64,000 nt of DNA from Spirochaetia bacterium (GTDB lineage Bacteria; Spirochaetota; Spirochaetia; Treponematales; Rectinemataceae): the NCBI GenBank assembly GCA_029975555.1, contig JARKOY010000109.1:124001-188000 (forward strand), read 5' to 3'. The translations under genes and the position numbers were made by a program. The notes below the pieces were generated by a model. That model saw only the letters and a list, made by a program, of their open reading frames with translations. It searched no databases and was not told where the DNA came from. This document shows, one piece after another, positions 1-7,391 of the stretch (position 1 is its first letter; each line of letters starts with the position of its first letter).

Positions 1-555
1 GCTCGTCTGCTGCTCGATGTGGCGCAGCGCTTTCAAAATTGGAGGCGCGAGGATGGAAGCGACGATGATCTTTGCGATATCGCCGGGAATGAAGGGAACA
101 AGACCCATGGCGAGGGCCTTCGTCCAGTCCACGCCGAGAACTGCCTTCAGCCTGGCCACGCCGAACACGTAGACGACGGCCATGCCGACGACCCCTGCCA
201 TCACATTGAAATACCACCGCTGCTTGCCAAGTCTTGAGAGAAGGCCGAAGGCGACCACTCCCGGCATGAAGCCGAAGAGATACCCGCCGGTCGGCCCCGC
301 AAACTTAACTAGTCCGCCCGTACCGCCCGAGAATACGGGCAAACCCGCGGCTCCCAAGATCAAATAGAAGACGACCGAGGCGAGCCCCCACCATGGCCCG
401 AGGATGAATCCTGCGAGAAGGATGAACATGTTCTGAAGCACGATCGGCACCGGTGTTCCCGGAATCGGAATTGCGATGTAGGCGCCGATGGAAATCAGGG
501 CAGCGAAGAGGCACGCCATAATTGCACGGGTGAGTTTGGAATCAATGTTCTCCAT
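1..555 (-). CDS. bioY: Biotin transporter BioY (3' part outside window)
   Basis: The frame from ATG at 555 is open for 185 codons to the left edge, so the C-terminus is missing. BioY is the substrate-binding membrane component (S component) of biotin uptake. The translation has several hydrophobic segments. It also carries the family's conserved blocks: IPIPGTPVPIVLQN near residues 27-40, GGTGGLVKFAGPTGGYLFG near 76-94, and MGLVPFIPGDIAK near 150-162. The gene is divergent from the feature at 616-798. Whether bioM/bioN follow it cannot be seen. The identification is secure because these loop motifs are characteristic of the family. Confidence 0.93.
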   Translation of the reverse strand, partial: MENIDSKLTRAIMACLFAALISIGAYIAIPIPGTPVPIVLQNMFILLAGFILGPWWGLASVVFYLILGAAGLPVFSGGTGGLVKFAGPTGGYLFGFMPGVVAFGLLSRLGKQRWYFNVMAGVVGMAVVYVFGVARLKAVLGVDWTKALAMGLVPFIPGDIAKIIVASILAPPILKALRHIEQQTS

Positions 556-615
556 AGGCCGGACTATGGCTCAAATGTGGAATATTGGTCAAGAGCAGCG
601 CCCTGTGGATGGCTA

Positions 616-644
616 TTGACATAATTATGCAGTTGGAGTAAAAA
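616..644 (+). promoter_or_regulatory. Sigma70-type promoter for a short structured transcript
   Basis: Perfect -35 TTGACA at 616-621, 17-base spacer, -10 TAAAAA (4/6) at 639-644. The predicted start is about 651. It points into the structured, terminator-ended stretch 651-798 rather than directly at a start codon. Confidence 0.6.
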
Positions 645-650
645 AATATG

Positions 651-798
651 TATGGTGCGAGCAGTATTCGGCAATAACGGCAATCTCCTCAACAATAACG
701 CCGCTTTCGGAGCGGGGCCGGAGCCGAATATATAGGCGCGCATTCGTGGCGCTGACAGATAAGGCCGGTCCCGTAGGGGGCCGGCCTTTTTGTTTTTG
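651..798 (+). ncRNA. Candidate structured small RNA or leader RNA
   Basis: No coding frame fits this stretch, but it has a promoter upstream and a strong terminator at the end. An outer stem pairs 665-672 (TATTCGGC) with 723-730 (GCCGAATA). It encloses one small hairpin (678-681 with 700-703) and an overlapping alternative one (701-705 with 711-715). The terminator is AAGGCCGG (761-768) with CCGGCCTT (781-788), followed by TTTTGTTTTT. It could be a free RNA of about 145 nt or an attenuator leader for the aminoacyl-tRNA-synthetase-like gene at 963. I do not recognise a known family (not T-box, 6S, SRP or tmRNA by motif). Confidence 0.5.
761..798 (+). terminator. Rho-independent terminator
   Basis: 8-bp perfect GC-rich stem (761-768 / 781-788), further closable by the CCC/GGG inside the loop, followed by a T-rich tract interrupted by one G. 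It lies 165 bases upstream of the next start codon, so it either ends a small RNA or acts as an attenuator. Confidence 0.8.
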
Positions 799-962
799 TC
801 GCCACCGAAGGCGCGAGCTTTTCGTTATGGAGGTGAGGGGGATGACAGCGCGAGTCTGCGTCCCCAGTGGTAATGGGGCTTTGTTCTGGTAGTCCGGCAC
901 GCAGGGGCAGCGTTGCTGTCGCGGTGCTGGAGATCGAACAACCCTTTCCGCTGGAGTACACT

Positions 963-2207
963 ATGAAATCATGTGATGCGGTGGATGTCGCGGGCACCAC
1001 GATAGGCGATTCCTTGGAATTTTTTCAGACAAAGCTTGCGGGTCAGGGCGTGTCGTTCAGCCAATACCTGCTCGATTCCTACGTAAAGAAGTGGACGGGC
1101 GAGCAATTGGCGCATGCGCTCAAGGTCAGGACGGCCCTCGTGCTCGGCCTTCAAGAGTTTCTGGTCTCGAGGGGTATCATCAACATCGACAGGGTCTCGC
1201 TCTCTCCCGTCACCGATCCTCTCTGCCACAGCGTCGAGCATGTGCCTGTGATCCTCTTTCAGAACACGCCGTACCGCACGACGCATTCGATGATCTATTC
1301 GAAGATGCTCGCGTGCATAAGTCCTCATGTGCCCGGCGTCTACATCGATTCGCCGAACATCAGGCTCGAACTGCCCTCCGATACGCCGAGGCACAAATAT
1401 CTGATCGATTTTTCGCAGATGGATATCGAGCTCAAGCGTACGCAGCAATTGAGCGAGGAAGACTACTTCGATAGACCGCAAGAGACGGCGGCCGCGCTGG
1501 CGCAGGAGCGGGACCGCGCCCTCGACTTCTTCGAGGATGTGATCATCTACAGCGTAAAGAAAATCCTCGCGCTCGCAGGCGACAGTCTGACCGCCCTCGG
1601 CGTGACGCTGGCGGTACCGCAGAAGCCCTTTCCACGTTTCTATAAGGATGAAGAGGATGGCCACGATGGTCCGTCCTTCGAAAAGCGTCTGGGAAAGAAG
1701 GCGGGCGTGCAGTTCTTCTGGGTGCTGGGGCTTTTGAGGGAGAACTACGATCTCGTCTATCCCTATCTGTCGAGAGACGGCGCAAGGCCAGCGAGAGAGA
1801 GCATTTCTTCCCGTCAGGTGTTCAACTACGACCTGTGCGCAGCTCCACTCTACACCGACGGTACCTTGGGCGACGCGTACGAGGTCCTCTCGGGAGGCTT
1901 GCGCGAGTGGGTGTACGATGCGATCGTGGCGCGGCTCCTCGACAACGGCATTCTGCGCGAGGCTCCCCAGTTTGACGAAAAAGGAAACCTTCTGAACATG
2001 GCCGCGCTCGAGGGCTATGGTCCTTTCATTGCGGTCGCGCACATGCGCAATGAGCAAGGGCAGGGCCTCTTCCCCCAGGTGTTCGGGGGCGGGCTCGGCA
2101 TCGAGCGCACGCTCTTTGCCCTGCTCCACGGTCCTCGGGTGAAGGACATCGACGAGGTGACCTGTTTCGGAAAGAACCCCGACAAGCCCCTGCCGTTTTT
2201 GTTTTGA
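963..2207 (+). CDS. Class II aminoacyl-tRNA-synthetase-like protein (AsnRS/AspRS core, no anticodon domain)
   Basis: 414 residues from ATG at 963, chosen because GGAG lies seven bases upstream; the frame is open further 5' but has no better start. Class II motif 2 is visible (IRLE near residue 132, then RH...DFSQMDIELKRT). So is motif 3 (FGGGLGIERTLFALL near 380-394). The order and wording resemble the asparaginyl/aspartyl synthetase core. The roughly 100-residue N-terminal OB-fold anticodon-binding domain of AsnRS is absent. Such free-standing cores may act as tRNA-independent enzymes, as the archaeal AsnRS-derived asparagine synthetase does; asparagine synthesis is therefore a hypothesis only. 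The gene stands alone behind a long structured leader (651-962). Confidence 0.7.
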   Translation: MKSCDAVDVAGTTIGDSLEFFQTKLAGQGVSFSQYLLDSYVKKWTGEQLAHALKVRTALVLGLQEFLVSRGIINIDRVSLSPVTDPLCHSVEHVPVILFQNTPYRTTHSMIYSKMLACISPHVPGVYIDSPNIRLELPSDTPRHKYLIDFSQMDIELKRTQQLSEEDYFDRPQETAAALAQERDRALDFFEDVIIYSVKKILALAGDSLTALGVTLAVPQKPFPRFYKDEEDGHDGPSFEKRLGKKAGVQFFWVLGLLRENYDLVYPYLSRDGARPARESISSRQVFNYDLCAAPLYTDGTLGDAYEVLSGGLREWVYDAIVARLLDNGILREAPQFDEKGNLLNMAALEGYGPFIAVAHMRNEQGQGLFPQVFGGGLGIERTLFALLHGPRVKDIDEVTCFGKNPDKPLPFLF

Positions 2208-2217
2208 GGAAAAGTTG

Positions 2218-2242
2218 GGCGCGCACCGCAGGGATGCGCGCC
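2218..2242. terminator. Terminator-like hairpin between convergent genes
   Basis: GGCGCGCA (2218-2225) pairs perfectly with TGCGCGCC (2235-2242). There is no T-tract, so a rho-independent role is uncertain. The rest of the gap to 2348 holds another long-range pair, CGGACTC (2251-2257) with GAGTCCG (2300-2306). No gene is visible there. Confidence 0.35.
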
Positions 2243-2348
2243 GGAGGAGTCGGACTCATGTCTGTCCACGCGGGTCCACAGGTGGCGAGGCGGTGCCCCG
2301 AGTCCGGCACTGGGGCCTGCGGGCGCCGTCGCGCAGCTCCCAGGGAGT

Positions 2349-3584
2349 TCAGTCCCAGTCCAGAAGGCGGCGCTGGCCCTGGAGAGCGCGGAGCTCCGTC
2401 AGGTCCTGGGAAAATTCCAGGGTGCCTGCATACTCGCCCTTTTCGTCGTAGAGGGCGTGGTACTCGATGAGGATGAATTTTCCGCCCATGTCGAGCCAGA
2501 ACCGCGCGGAGCTCCTCTCTTTTCTACGGAATGCGTCGAGGATGCGGTTCACCGTGGCCACGGATTTCTGAGGGTGGCAGTTCTGGACCGCCCTGCCGAT
2601 GACCCCGGGGCTGCGCGGGAATATGCGGTGCGGCGAGTCCGAGTAGTACACTACCCTGTCCTGAGCGTCGACGATGCTGATGTCGACCGGCATGGCGGTG
2701 AGCGCGGTCGAAAGGAGGCCCCTCGGCACTGAGCCCGTCGCGAGCTCGACGGGCTTGGAAACCTCTGGCTGCGCCGGTGCGACTGAAGCGGCCGACAAAA
2801 CGGGCCGAGATTTCGCCTTCACGGCGCCCGCCAGGACGAGCTCTGGATCGTACACGGCGCCGGGCCTTGTCCACGCAAACCCTATGGCCTCTTCTCCGAT
2901 GCGGATTTGAGCCCACTCTTCGTCACCAAGTCGTCGTACGGCCTCCGGAATGAGGATGTGCTCCTCCATAAAGATCATGCGGCCGATCTTCACGACAAGG
3001 GAGTGGAGGCTTCCGATCGCGGATTTGTCGTTCCGCCCGAGCTTCTCCCGCGCCTCCTTGAAGAGTGCGCGGATTTCGTCGTGCTTGCCCCACATGACGC
3101 GCGATGGCCCGGTGAATGCCTTTTTTTCGAGATAGGGGAAGAGCTGGTTCTCCTTGCGCGTGTAGTGCACGAGGATGTTCGAAAGGTCCTCGAGCGCGGC
3201 GAGGACCCTTTTCTGCGATCCGAGGCCGAATCTCCAGGAGAGGACGGCTTTTTTGAGTGCGCGGGTCTTCGCGCGGGCGATGTTGTTCTCCTCGAGCATG
3301 GTCTGCACGGGGTGCCCCGGAACCTTGCTCGAAATTTTCCCCTTGTCCAGCGAGGCCTGAAAGACTTCCACGTGCACCTCGCAGAGGCGCTGGATCTCTT
3401 CGACCGGCATGCCGTTGTCGATGAGCGCCTGCTCCATCTCCGCCACTTCCGCGGCGCTGACGCCCTGGATGAGGGCGCCGAAATCCTTCTTCACTTCGGT
3501 GACGGGCGCGCCCCGGTGGAGCTTCAGAATAATCGCTTTCAGTTTTTCCTGTTTTTCAGTATCTATCGCAAAATGTTCGCTCAT
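2349..3584 (-). CDS. DUF438 / hemerythrin / PAS domain protein
   Basis: 411 residues; ATG at 3584 preceded by AAAGGAG. The N-terminal ~75 residues are DUF438-like (short helices, PVTEVKKDF). The middle (about 90-240) is a hemerythrin HHE-like helical bundle, with ILVHYTRKENQLFPYLE and MWGKHDEIR near 135-170 and MEEHILIPEAV near 205. These supply His and Glu ligands for a di-iron site. The C-terminal ~110 residues form a PAS-like domain (DAQDRVVYYSD ... ILIEYHALYDEKGEYAG). This architecture is known in anaerobes and is associated with oxygen or NO sensing, or with protection or repair of iron centres. A CRP/FNR-type palindrome lies at the ideal activator position upstream (3634-3649). Confidence 0.88.
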   Translation of the reverse strand: MSEHFAIDTEKQEKLKAIILKLHRGAPVTEVKKDFGALIQGVSAAEVAEMEQALIDNGMPVEEIQRLCEVHVEVFQASLDKGKISSKVPGHPVQTMLEENNIARAKTRALKKAVLSWRFGLGSQKRVLAALEDLSNILVHYTRKENQLFPYLEKKAFTGPSRVMWGKHDEIRALFKEAREKLGRNDKSAIGSLHSLVVKIGRMIFMEEHILIPEAVRRLGDEEWAQIRIGEEAIGFAWTRPGAVYDPELVLAGAVKAKSRPVLSAASVAPAQPEVSKPVELATGSVPRGLLSTALTAMPVDISIVDAQDRVVYYSDSPHRIFPRSPGVIGRAVQNCHPQKSVATVNRILDAFRRKERSSARFWLDMGGKFILIEYHALYDEKGEYAGTLEFSQDLTELRALQGQRRLLDWD

Positions 3585-3606
3585 GGTCCACTCCTTTGCT
3601 ACCTTG

Positions 3607-3612
3607 AATGTA
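3607..3612 (-). promoter_or_regulatory. -10 element for the DUF438 gene
   Basis: Reading the minus strand, TACATT occupies 3612-3607, giving a start near 3600 and a 15-base leader. No good -35 is present; instead the palindrome at 3634-3649 occupies that place, as expected for an activator-dependent promoter. Confidence 0.5.
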
Positions 3613-3633
3613 GTACAGAAGAGGACCTGAGGC

Positions 3634-3649
3634 TGTAACCGATGTTACA
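3634..3649. promoter_or_regulatory. CRP/FNR-type operator
   Basis: Perfect inverted repeat TGTAAC-CGAT-GTTACA. Its centre lies 41.5 bases upstream of the start predicted from the -10 at 3607-3612, the class II activation position for CRP/FNR-family regulators. It lies between the DUF438 gene start and the end of the CDF gene, so it can only serve the DUF438 gene as an upstream site. Confidence 0.6.
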
Positions 3650-3669
3650 TCTTGCGCCTATTTATGATT

Positions 3670-4590
3670 TTAGCGTCTTACGTCGCGCGCGGTGAGCCCG
3701 AACTTTTCGTCCTCAACATTTTCCAATGGCTCGATGTGGACAATGACGTCGTACACGTCGGGGAGCGATTCCTTAATGACCTTTTCCACGTTTAGGGCGA
3801 TTTTGTGGGATTCATAGACGGTCATCGCGGGATCGACTTCTATATCGAGGTCGATGATGAGCATTGAGCCGATCCTCCGGAGCCTCACTCTGTGGGGGTT
3901 GACGACCGAGGGCACTCTGGCGATCGCTGCAAAGATTTCCATGTAGGGTTCGCGGCTGTTCGTGCCGTCCATGAGTTCGGTGTTGGCTTCCATGAAGATT
4001 TCTACCGCGTTTTTCAGAATCCACAGGGCAACGAGCGCGCCCAGAATTTCGTCCATCACCGCAAGGCCCGTGAGGTATGTAAGGCTGAGTCCGACAAGGA
4101 CGGCCGCCGAAGTGACCACGTCTCCCCGCATGTTTTTGGCGTTTGCGATGAGCATGGACGAACCACTTTTCTTGCCGAAATGGAACTGGCTCCAGGAGAG
4201 GGCAAGCTTGCCTCCTATCGAGGCGATTGTCACCCATATTGCCATTGTCGAGGGGAGCTCTTCGGGGACACCAGAAAAGATTCCGCCTATAGCCTTGAAA
4301 AGAATCTGCGCTCCTGCGAAAAAGAGAATGAATGAAATGATCGCCGTCACCACTGTCTCGATCCGGCCATGGCCGTAGGGGTGTTCCTGATCTCCGGGTT
4401 TTGAGGTGATTTTCGAGGCGAGGAGCGTCATCGCAGCGATGAGGACGTCGGTGGCGGAATCGATGCCGTCAGAGAGCACGGCCAGGCTGGTGGATAGAAT
4501 GCCAATAAAGATCTTTGAAAAAGCCAGGATGAGATTTCCACCGAAGGCGATCCAGCTCGCTTTCTGAATTATGGTCGTTCGGTTTTCCAC
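3670..4590 (-). CDS. Cation diffusion facilitator (CDF) metal exporter
   Basis: 306 residues from GTG at 4590, with GGGGG just upstream. About six membrane segments fill residues 10-205, followed by a cytoplasmic C-terminal domain (RVPSVVNPHRVRLRRIG, DLDIEVDPAM, IVHIEP) typical of CDF dimers. EHPYGHGRIE near residue 69 is the family signature. The transport site in TM2 is D44-xxx-D48 rather than HxxxD, and TM5 has N-xxx-D (NMRGDVVTS). A His-free site argues for Fe2+ or Mn2+ rather than Zn2+; this is inferred from known CDF subgroups. It starts 26 bases after the flavoprotein gene and is probably co-transcribed. Confidence 0.92.
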   Translation of the reverse strand: MENRTTIIQKASWIAFGGNLILAFSKIFIGILSTSLAVLSDGIDSATDVLIAAMTLLASKITSKPGDQEHPYGHGRIETVVTAIISFILFFAGAQILFKAIGGIFSGVPEELPSTMAIWVTIASIGGKLALSWSQFHFGKKSGSSMLIANAKNMRGDVVTSAAVLVGLSLTYLTGLAVMDEILGALVALWILKNAVEIFMEANTELMDGTNSREPYMEIFAAIARVPSVVNPHRVRLRRIGSMLIIDLDIEVDPAMTVYESHKIALNVEKVIKESLPDVYDVIVHIEPLENVEDEKFGLTARDVRR

Positions 4591-4616
4591 ATCAACCCCC
4601 TGCTATTCCTATATTC

Positions 4617-5897
4617 CTATGAGGATTTCAAAATGCCGTCCGCAACCCTCAGCCCCGAGGCCCACGCCGCCGTAATGCCGCGGCTCGTGCCCGCTCCGTC
4701 GCCGGCAAAATAGATGCCGGGCAGCACCTGAAAGTATTCGTCGATGAATGCGGGCCGATTCGCGTAGAGTTTTATTTCGGGGTAGTACATGATGGTCGAA
4801 GGGTGCATCACGCCCGGCACCACGGTATCGAGCAGTTTCAAGGCATTCCAGATGGCGCGCATGGTCTTGGCCGGGATGCAGAGGCTGATGTCGCCGGTGG
4901 TGCAGCTCGGAAGGGTCGGCTGAAAGTCGTACAGGTCGCCCGTAAAGGAATCGGCGAAGGATCGTTTGCCGAGGCGAAAATCGCCGATGCGCTGCATGAT
5001 CGGCCTTCCGCCGCCTAAGAGCGCCGCCAGGCGCCCCAGCATTTGGGCGTACTGTTGCCCTGATGCGAGCGGCTGCGTCAGGGTCACTGTCTTCAGGATC
5101 GCAAAATTCACAAGGCCGTTGGGAGCATGCCGTTCGGACCACGCGTGCCCGTTCACGGAATACCAGTATCCTGTCTTTTCGTCGCCGTACCGCTCTTGGA
5201 CGACGTGGGCCGAGCGCGAGTTCGTGCAGAATGTACGCGTCTTTTTGGGAAAGAGGAATTTCGGGTCATAGTAGTCGCGCACGATGGGGTAGTGCTCTTC
5301 GCGGGTCTCTATGCGGATGCCGATGTCGACGATGTTGTCGTGGTAGTCGACACCCAGCGCCTCCATGAGGCGCTGGAGGAAGGCGAAGCCTCCCCGCCCC
5401 GGCGCGACGACGAGGGCGCCGTACTGGAGCGTGCGCTTGTCGGTTATTACAGTCTTCGAGGCCTGTTCAACGCCGAGCATCTCTTCGCCGAGGCTGATTT
5501 CGGCGCCCATCTCCGTGAGCCTTGCGGTCAGCTCCTTGATGAGCCTGAGGCCCCCATCGGTGCCGAGGTGCGACTGGCGTACGTCGAGGAGCTTCACTCC
5601 TATCTTCTCCGCACGCCTTGCATAGACATCGATGTTCTGCTTCTTCATGATGGTCGGCTGCAAGAAATCCTCGACGCGCTTCAGGTAGAAGTTGCCGCGC
5701 TCCTCATCCCAGCACTCGAGAGGAAAACCGATCGGCCAGGTAAAATTCATTTTGCAGTCGTTGCGGAGCCCTCCCGAGGACACCTGACCCTTGTCGAGCA
5801 GCACGATGCGCAAGGATGGTTTTACCTTAAGAAGTTCAAAGGCTGCGCCGAGACCGGCCGGGCCTGTCCCGACGATGACGACATCAAAGCGTTCCAT
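4617..5897 (-). CDS. FAD-dependent dehydrogenase (COG2509-like)
   Basis: 426 residues from ATG at 5897, preceded by GGAGGAG at an eight-base spacing. A Rossmann FAD motif opens the protein (DVVIVGTGPAGLGAAFELL, residues 4-22). A second FAD-contact block closes it (GIYFAGDGAGTSRGITAAWASG near 398-419). The middle contains DTHDN-like strands and a characteristic CTNSRSAHVV stretch. It belongs with the uncharacterised FAD-dependent dehydrogenases once grouped as COG2509. The substrate is unknown. It is the first gene of a two-gene unit with the CDF exporter. Confidence 0.85.
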   Translation of the reverse strand: MERFDVVIVGTGPAGLGAAFELLKVKPSLRIVLLDKGQVSSGGLRNDCKMNFTWPIGFPLECWDEERGNFYLKRVEDFLQPTIMKKQNIDVYARRAEKIGVKLLDVRQSHLGTDGGLRLIKELTARLTEMGAEISLGEEMLGVEQASKTVITDKRTLQYGALVVAPGRGGFAFLQRLMEALGVDYHDNIVDIGIRIETREEHYPIVRDYYDPKFLFPKKTRTFCTNSRSAHVVQERYGDEKTGYWYSVNGHAWSERHAPNGLVNFAILKTVTLTQPLASGQQYAQMLGRLAALLGGGRPIMQRIGDFRLGKRSFADSFTGDLYDFQPTLPSCTTGDISLCIPAKTMRAIWNALKLLDTVVPGVMHPSTIMYYPEIKLYANRPAFIDEYFQVLPGIYFAGDGAGTSRGITAAWASGLRVADGILKSS

Positions 5898-6009
5898 GCA
5901 GGTGTCTCCTCCAAGGCCTGCGCGCAAAGAACTCGCGTCGGATTCTGTGCAAATCAGGCACTCATTAAATCATGCCATGCTTTTCTATGCAACTCAGATG
6001 CGAAATACA

Positions 6010-6038
6010 TTGACAGAACGCAACTTGCATTCTACCAT
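6010..6038 (+). promoter_or_regulatory. Promoter of the liv operon
   Basis: Perfect TTGACA at 6010-6015, 17-base spacer, TACCAT (4/6) at 6033-6038. The start near 6045 gives a 40-base leader ending in the strong ribosome site TAGGAGG before ATG 6085. Confidence 0.65.
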
Positions 6039-6084
6039 CTAAAAAGTCCTATCAATATTTGAAATGGACACATAGGAGGTATTC

Positions 6085-7236
6085 ATGAAGAAAGCAGTAG
6101 GAATTGTGCTGCTCGCTTTTGGGATCGCCGCACTGTTCATCGCGTGTGGTCCAGCGGCTCCCAAGACCGTCAAATTCGGCGTATTCGAGCCGTTGACAGG
6201 TGCCAACGCCGGCGGCGGCGCGCTCGAAGTGGAGGGCATCAAGCTCGCCAACGAACTGTATCCTACCGTGAAGGTCGGCGATAAAGAATACAAGATCGAG
6301 CTTGTGATCGCCGACAACAAGTCCGACAAAGTCGAGGCGGCCAATGCCGCACAGCGCCTGGTCGACAAGGACAAAGTCAATGTGGTGCTCGGCTCGTGGG
6401 GATCTTCCCTCTCTATGGCCGCAGGCCCCATCGTCAAGAATGCGAAGGTGTCGGCCATCGGCCTTTCGTGCACCAACCCCCTCGTCACAAAAGACAACGA
6501 GTATTACTTCCGCGTCTGTTTCATCGATCCTTTCCAGGGAACGGTCATGGCGAACTACGCGTTCAAGAATCTGAGCGCCAAAAAGGCGGTCATCATCCGC
6601 GAAGTGTCGAACGACTATTCCGTGGGACTTGCGAAATTCTTCGCCGACGCGTTTAAGAAGCTCACCGGCGACGAGAACGCGATCCTCGCCGAGCTCAACT
6701 ACAACACCGGCGACACCGACTTCTCCGCACAGCTGACCGAAGTGAAGAAGTTCAAACCCGACGTCATCTTCGCGCCGGGCAACTACACCGAAAGTGCCCT
6801 CATCATCAAGCAGGCCAAGGAGCTCGGCATCAAGACACCCTTCCTCGGCGGCGACACCTGGGAGACGCCTGAGTTCATCGACGTCGGCAAACAGGCCGTC
6901 GAAGGGGTTGTGTTCTCGACCTTCTTTGCGACCGAGACCCCGATCACCGACACCTCCAAAGTCTTCCTCGACGCATATCGCAAGAAATACAACAAGGAGC
7001 CGGCTGCGGTTACCGCCCTCGGCTTCGACGGCTACCTCGTGGCCCTCGACGCCATCCAGCGCGCCGGCAGCCTCGACAAGGAGAAGGTCCGCGCCGCAAT
7101 CGCAGCCACCAAGGACTATCCCGGCGCCACCGGCATGATCACCCTCAATGAGGATGGAGACGCCGTCAAGAGCGCGGTCATCAAAACAGTCAAGGACGGC
7201 AAGTTCGTCTACATGGCGACGGTCGAGCCTTATTGA
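6085..7236 (+). CDS. livK: Branched-chain amino-acid ABC transporter, substrate-binding lipoprotein
   Basis: 383 residues. The N-terminus is a lipoprotein signal: basic start, hydrophobic stretch, then LFIAC with the lipidated Cys at residue 21. The mature part is a type I periplasmic binding protein of the LivK/ANF-receptor family. Visible blocks are KFGVFEPLTGANAGGG, VVLGSWGSSLSMAAGPIVKNAKV, FRVCFIDPFQGTVMANYA and GFDGYLVALDAIQRAGS. It captures leucine, isoleucine, valine or similar amino acids and delivers them to LivHM. As first gene of the operon it is separated from livH by a hairpin (7253-7294) that probably raises its mRNA level. Exact ligand specificity cannot be read. Confidence 0.93.
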   Translation: MKKAVGIVLLAFGIAALFIACGPAAPKTVKFGVFEPLTGANAGGGALEVEGIKLANELYPTVKVGDKEYKIELVIADNKSDKVEAANAAQRLVDKDKVNVVLGSWGSSLSMAAGPIVKNAKVSAIGLSCTNPLVTKDNEYYFRVCFIDPFQGTVMANYAFKNLSAKKAVIIREVSNDYSVGLAKFFADAFKKLTGDENAILAELNYNTGDTDFSAQLTEVKKFKPDVIFAPGNYTESALIIKQAKELGIKTPFLGGDTWETPEFIDVGKQAVEGVVFSTFFATETPITDTSKVFLDAYRKKYNKEPAAVTALGFDGYLVALDAIQRAGSLDKEKVRAAIAATKDYPGATGMITLNEDGDAVKSAVIKTVKDGKFVYMATVEPY

Positions 7237-7252
7237 TGATGTAACGATGTTT

Positions 7253-7294
7253 GTGGAGGGTTTGTCCTGTTGATCAGGGCGCGAACCCCTCCAC
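7253..7294 (+). promoter_or_regulatory. Intercistronic hairpin between livK and livH
   Basis: GTGGAGGG (7253-7260) pairs perfectly with CCCTCCAC (7287-7294), with an inner CCTG/CAGG stem. There is no T-tract, so it is more likely an mRNA-stabilising or partial-termination element giving excess binding protein over permease. Confidence 0.6.
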
Positions 7295-7391
7295 ACCATT
7301 GAAGGTCAGGACCAGGAGCGGACAGCCATCGAACGGTATTGAACAGCACACGTCCGAGCGCATCCGCTCCTTTTCTGTAATTAGAGGCAGC

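Noticed and set aside
640-960. T-box riboswitch before the synthetase-like gene
   Set aside because: The conserved antiterminator bulge sequence (AGGGTGG-ACCGCG type) is not present, and the terminator is too far from the start for a standard T-box.
4603-4622. Short direct repeat (CTATTCCTATATTCCTATGA)
   Set aside because: Only two imperfect units of about eight bases at a gene junction; explained by chance and by the end of the flavoprotein gene.
6052-7299. 415-codon open frame on the minus strand
   Set aside because: Exactly antisense to livK; composition is that of a shadow frame (Asp/Glu/Gly-rich) and no ribosome site or domain is present.
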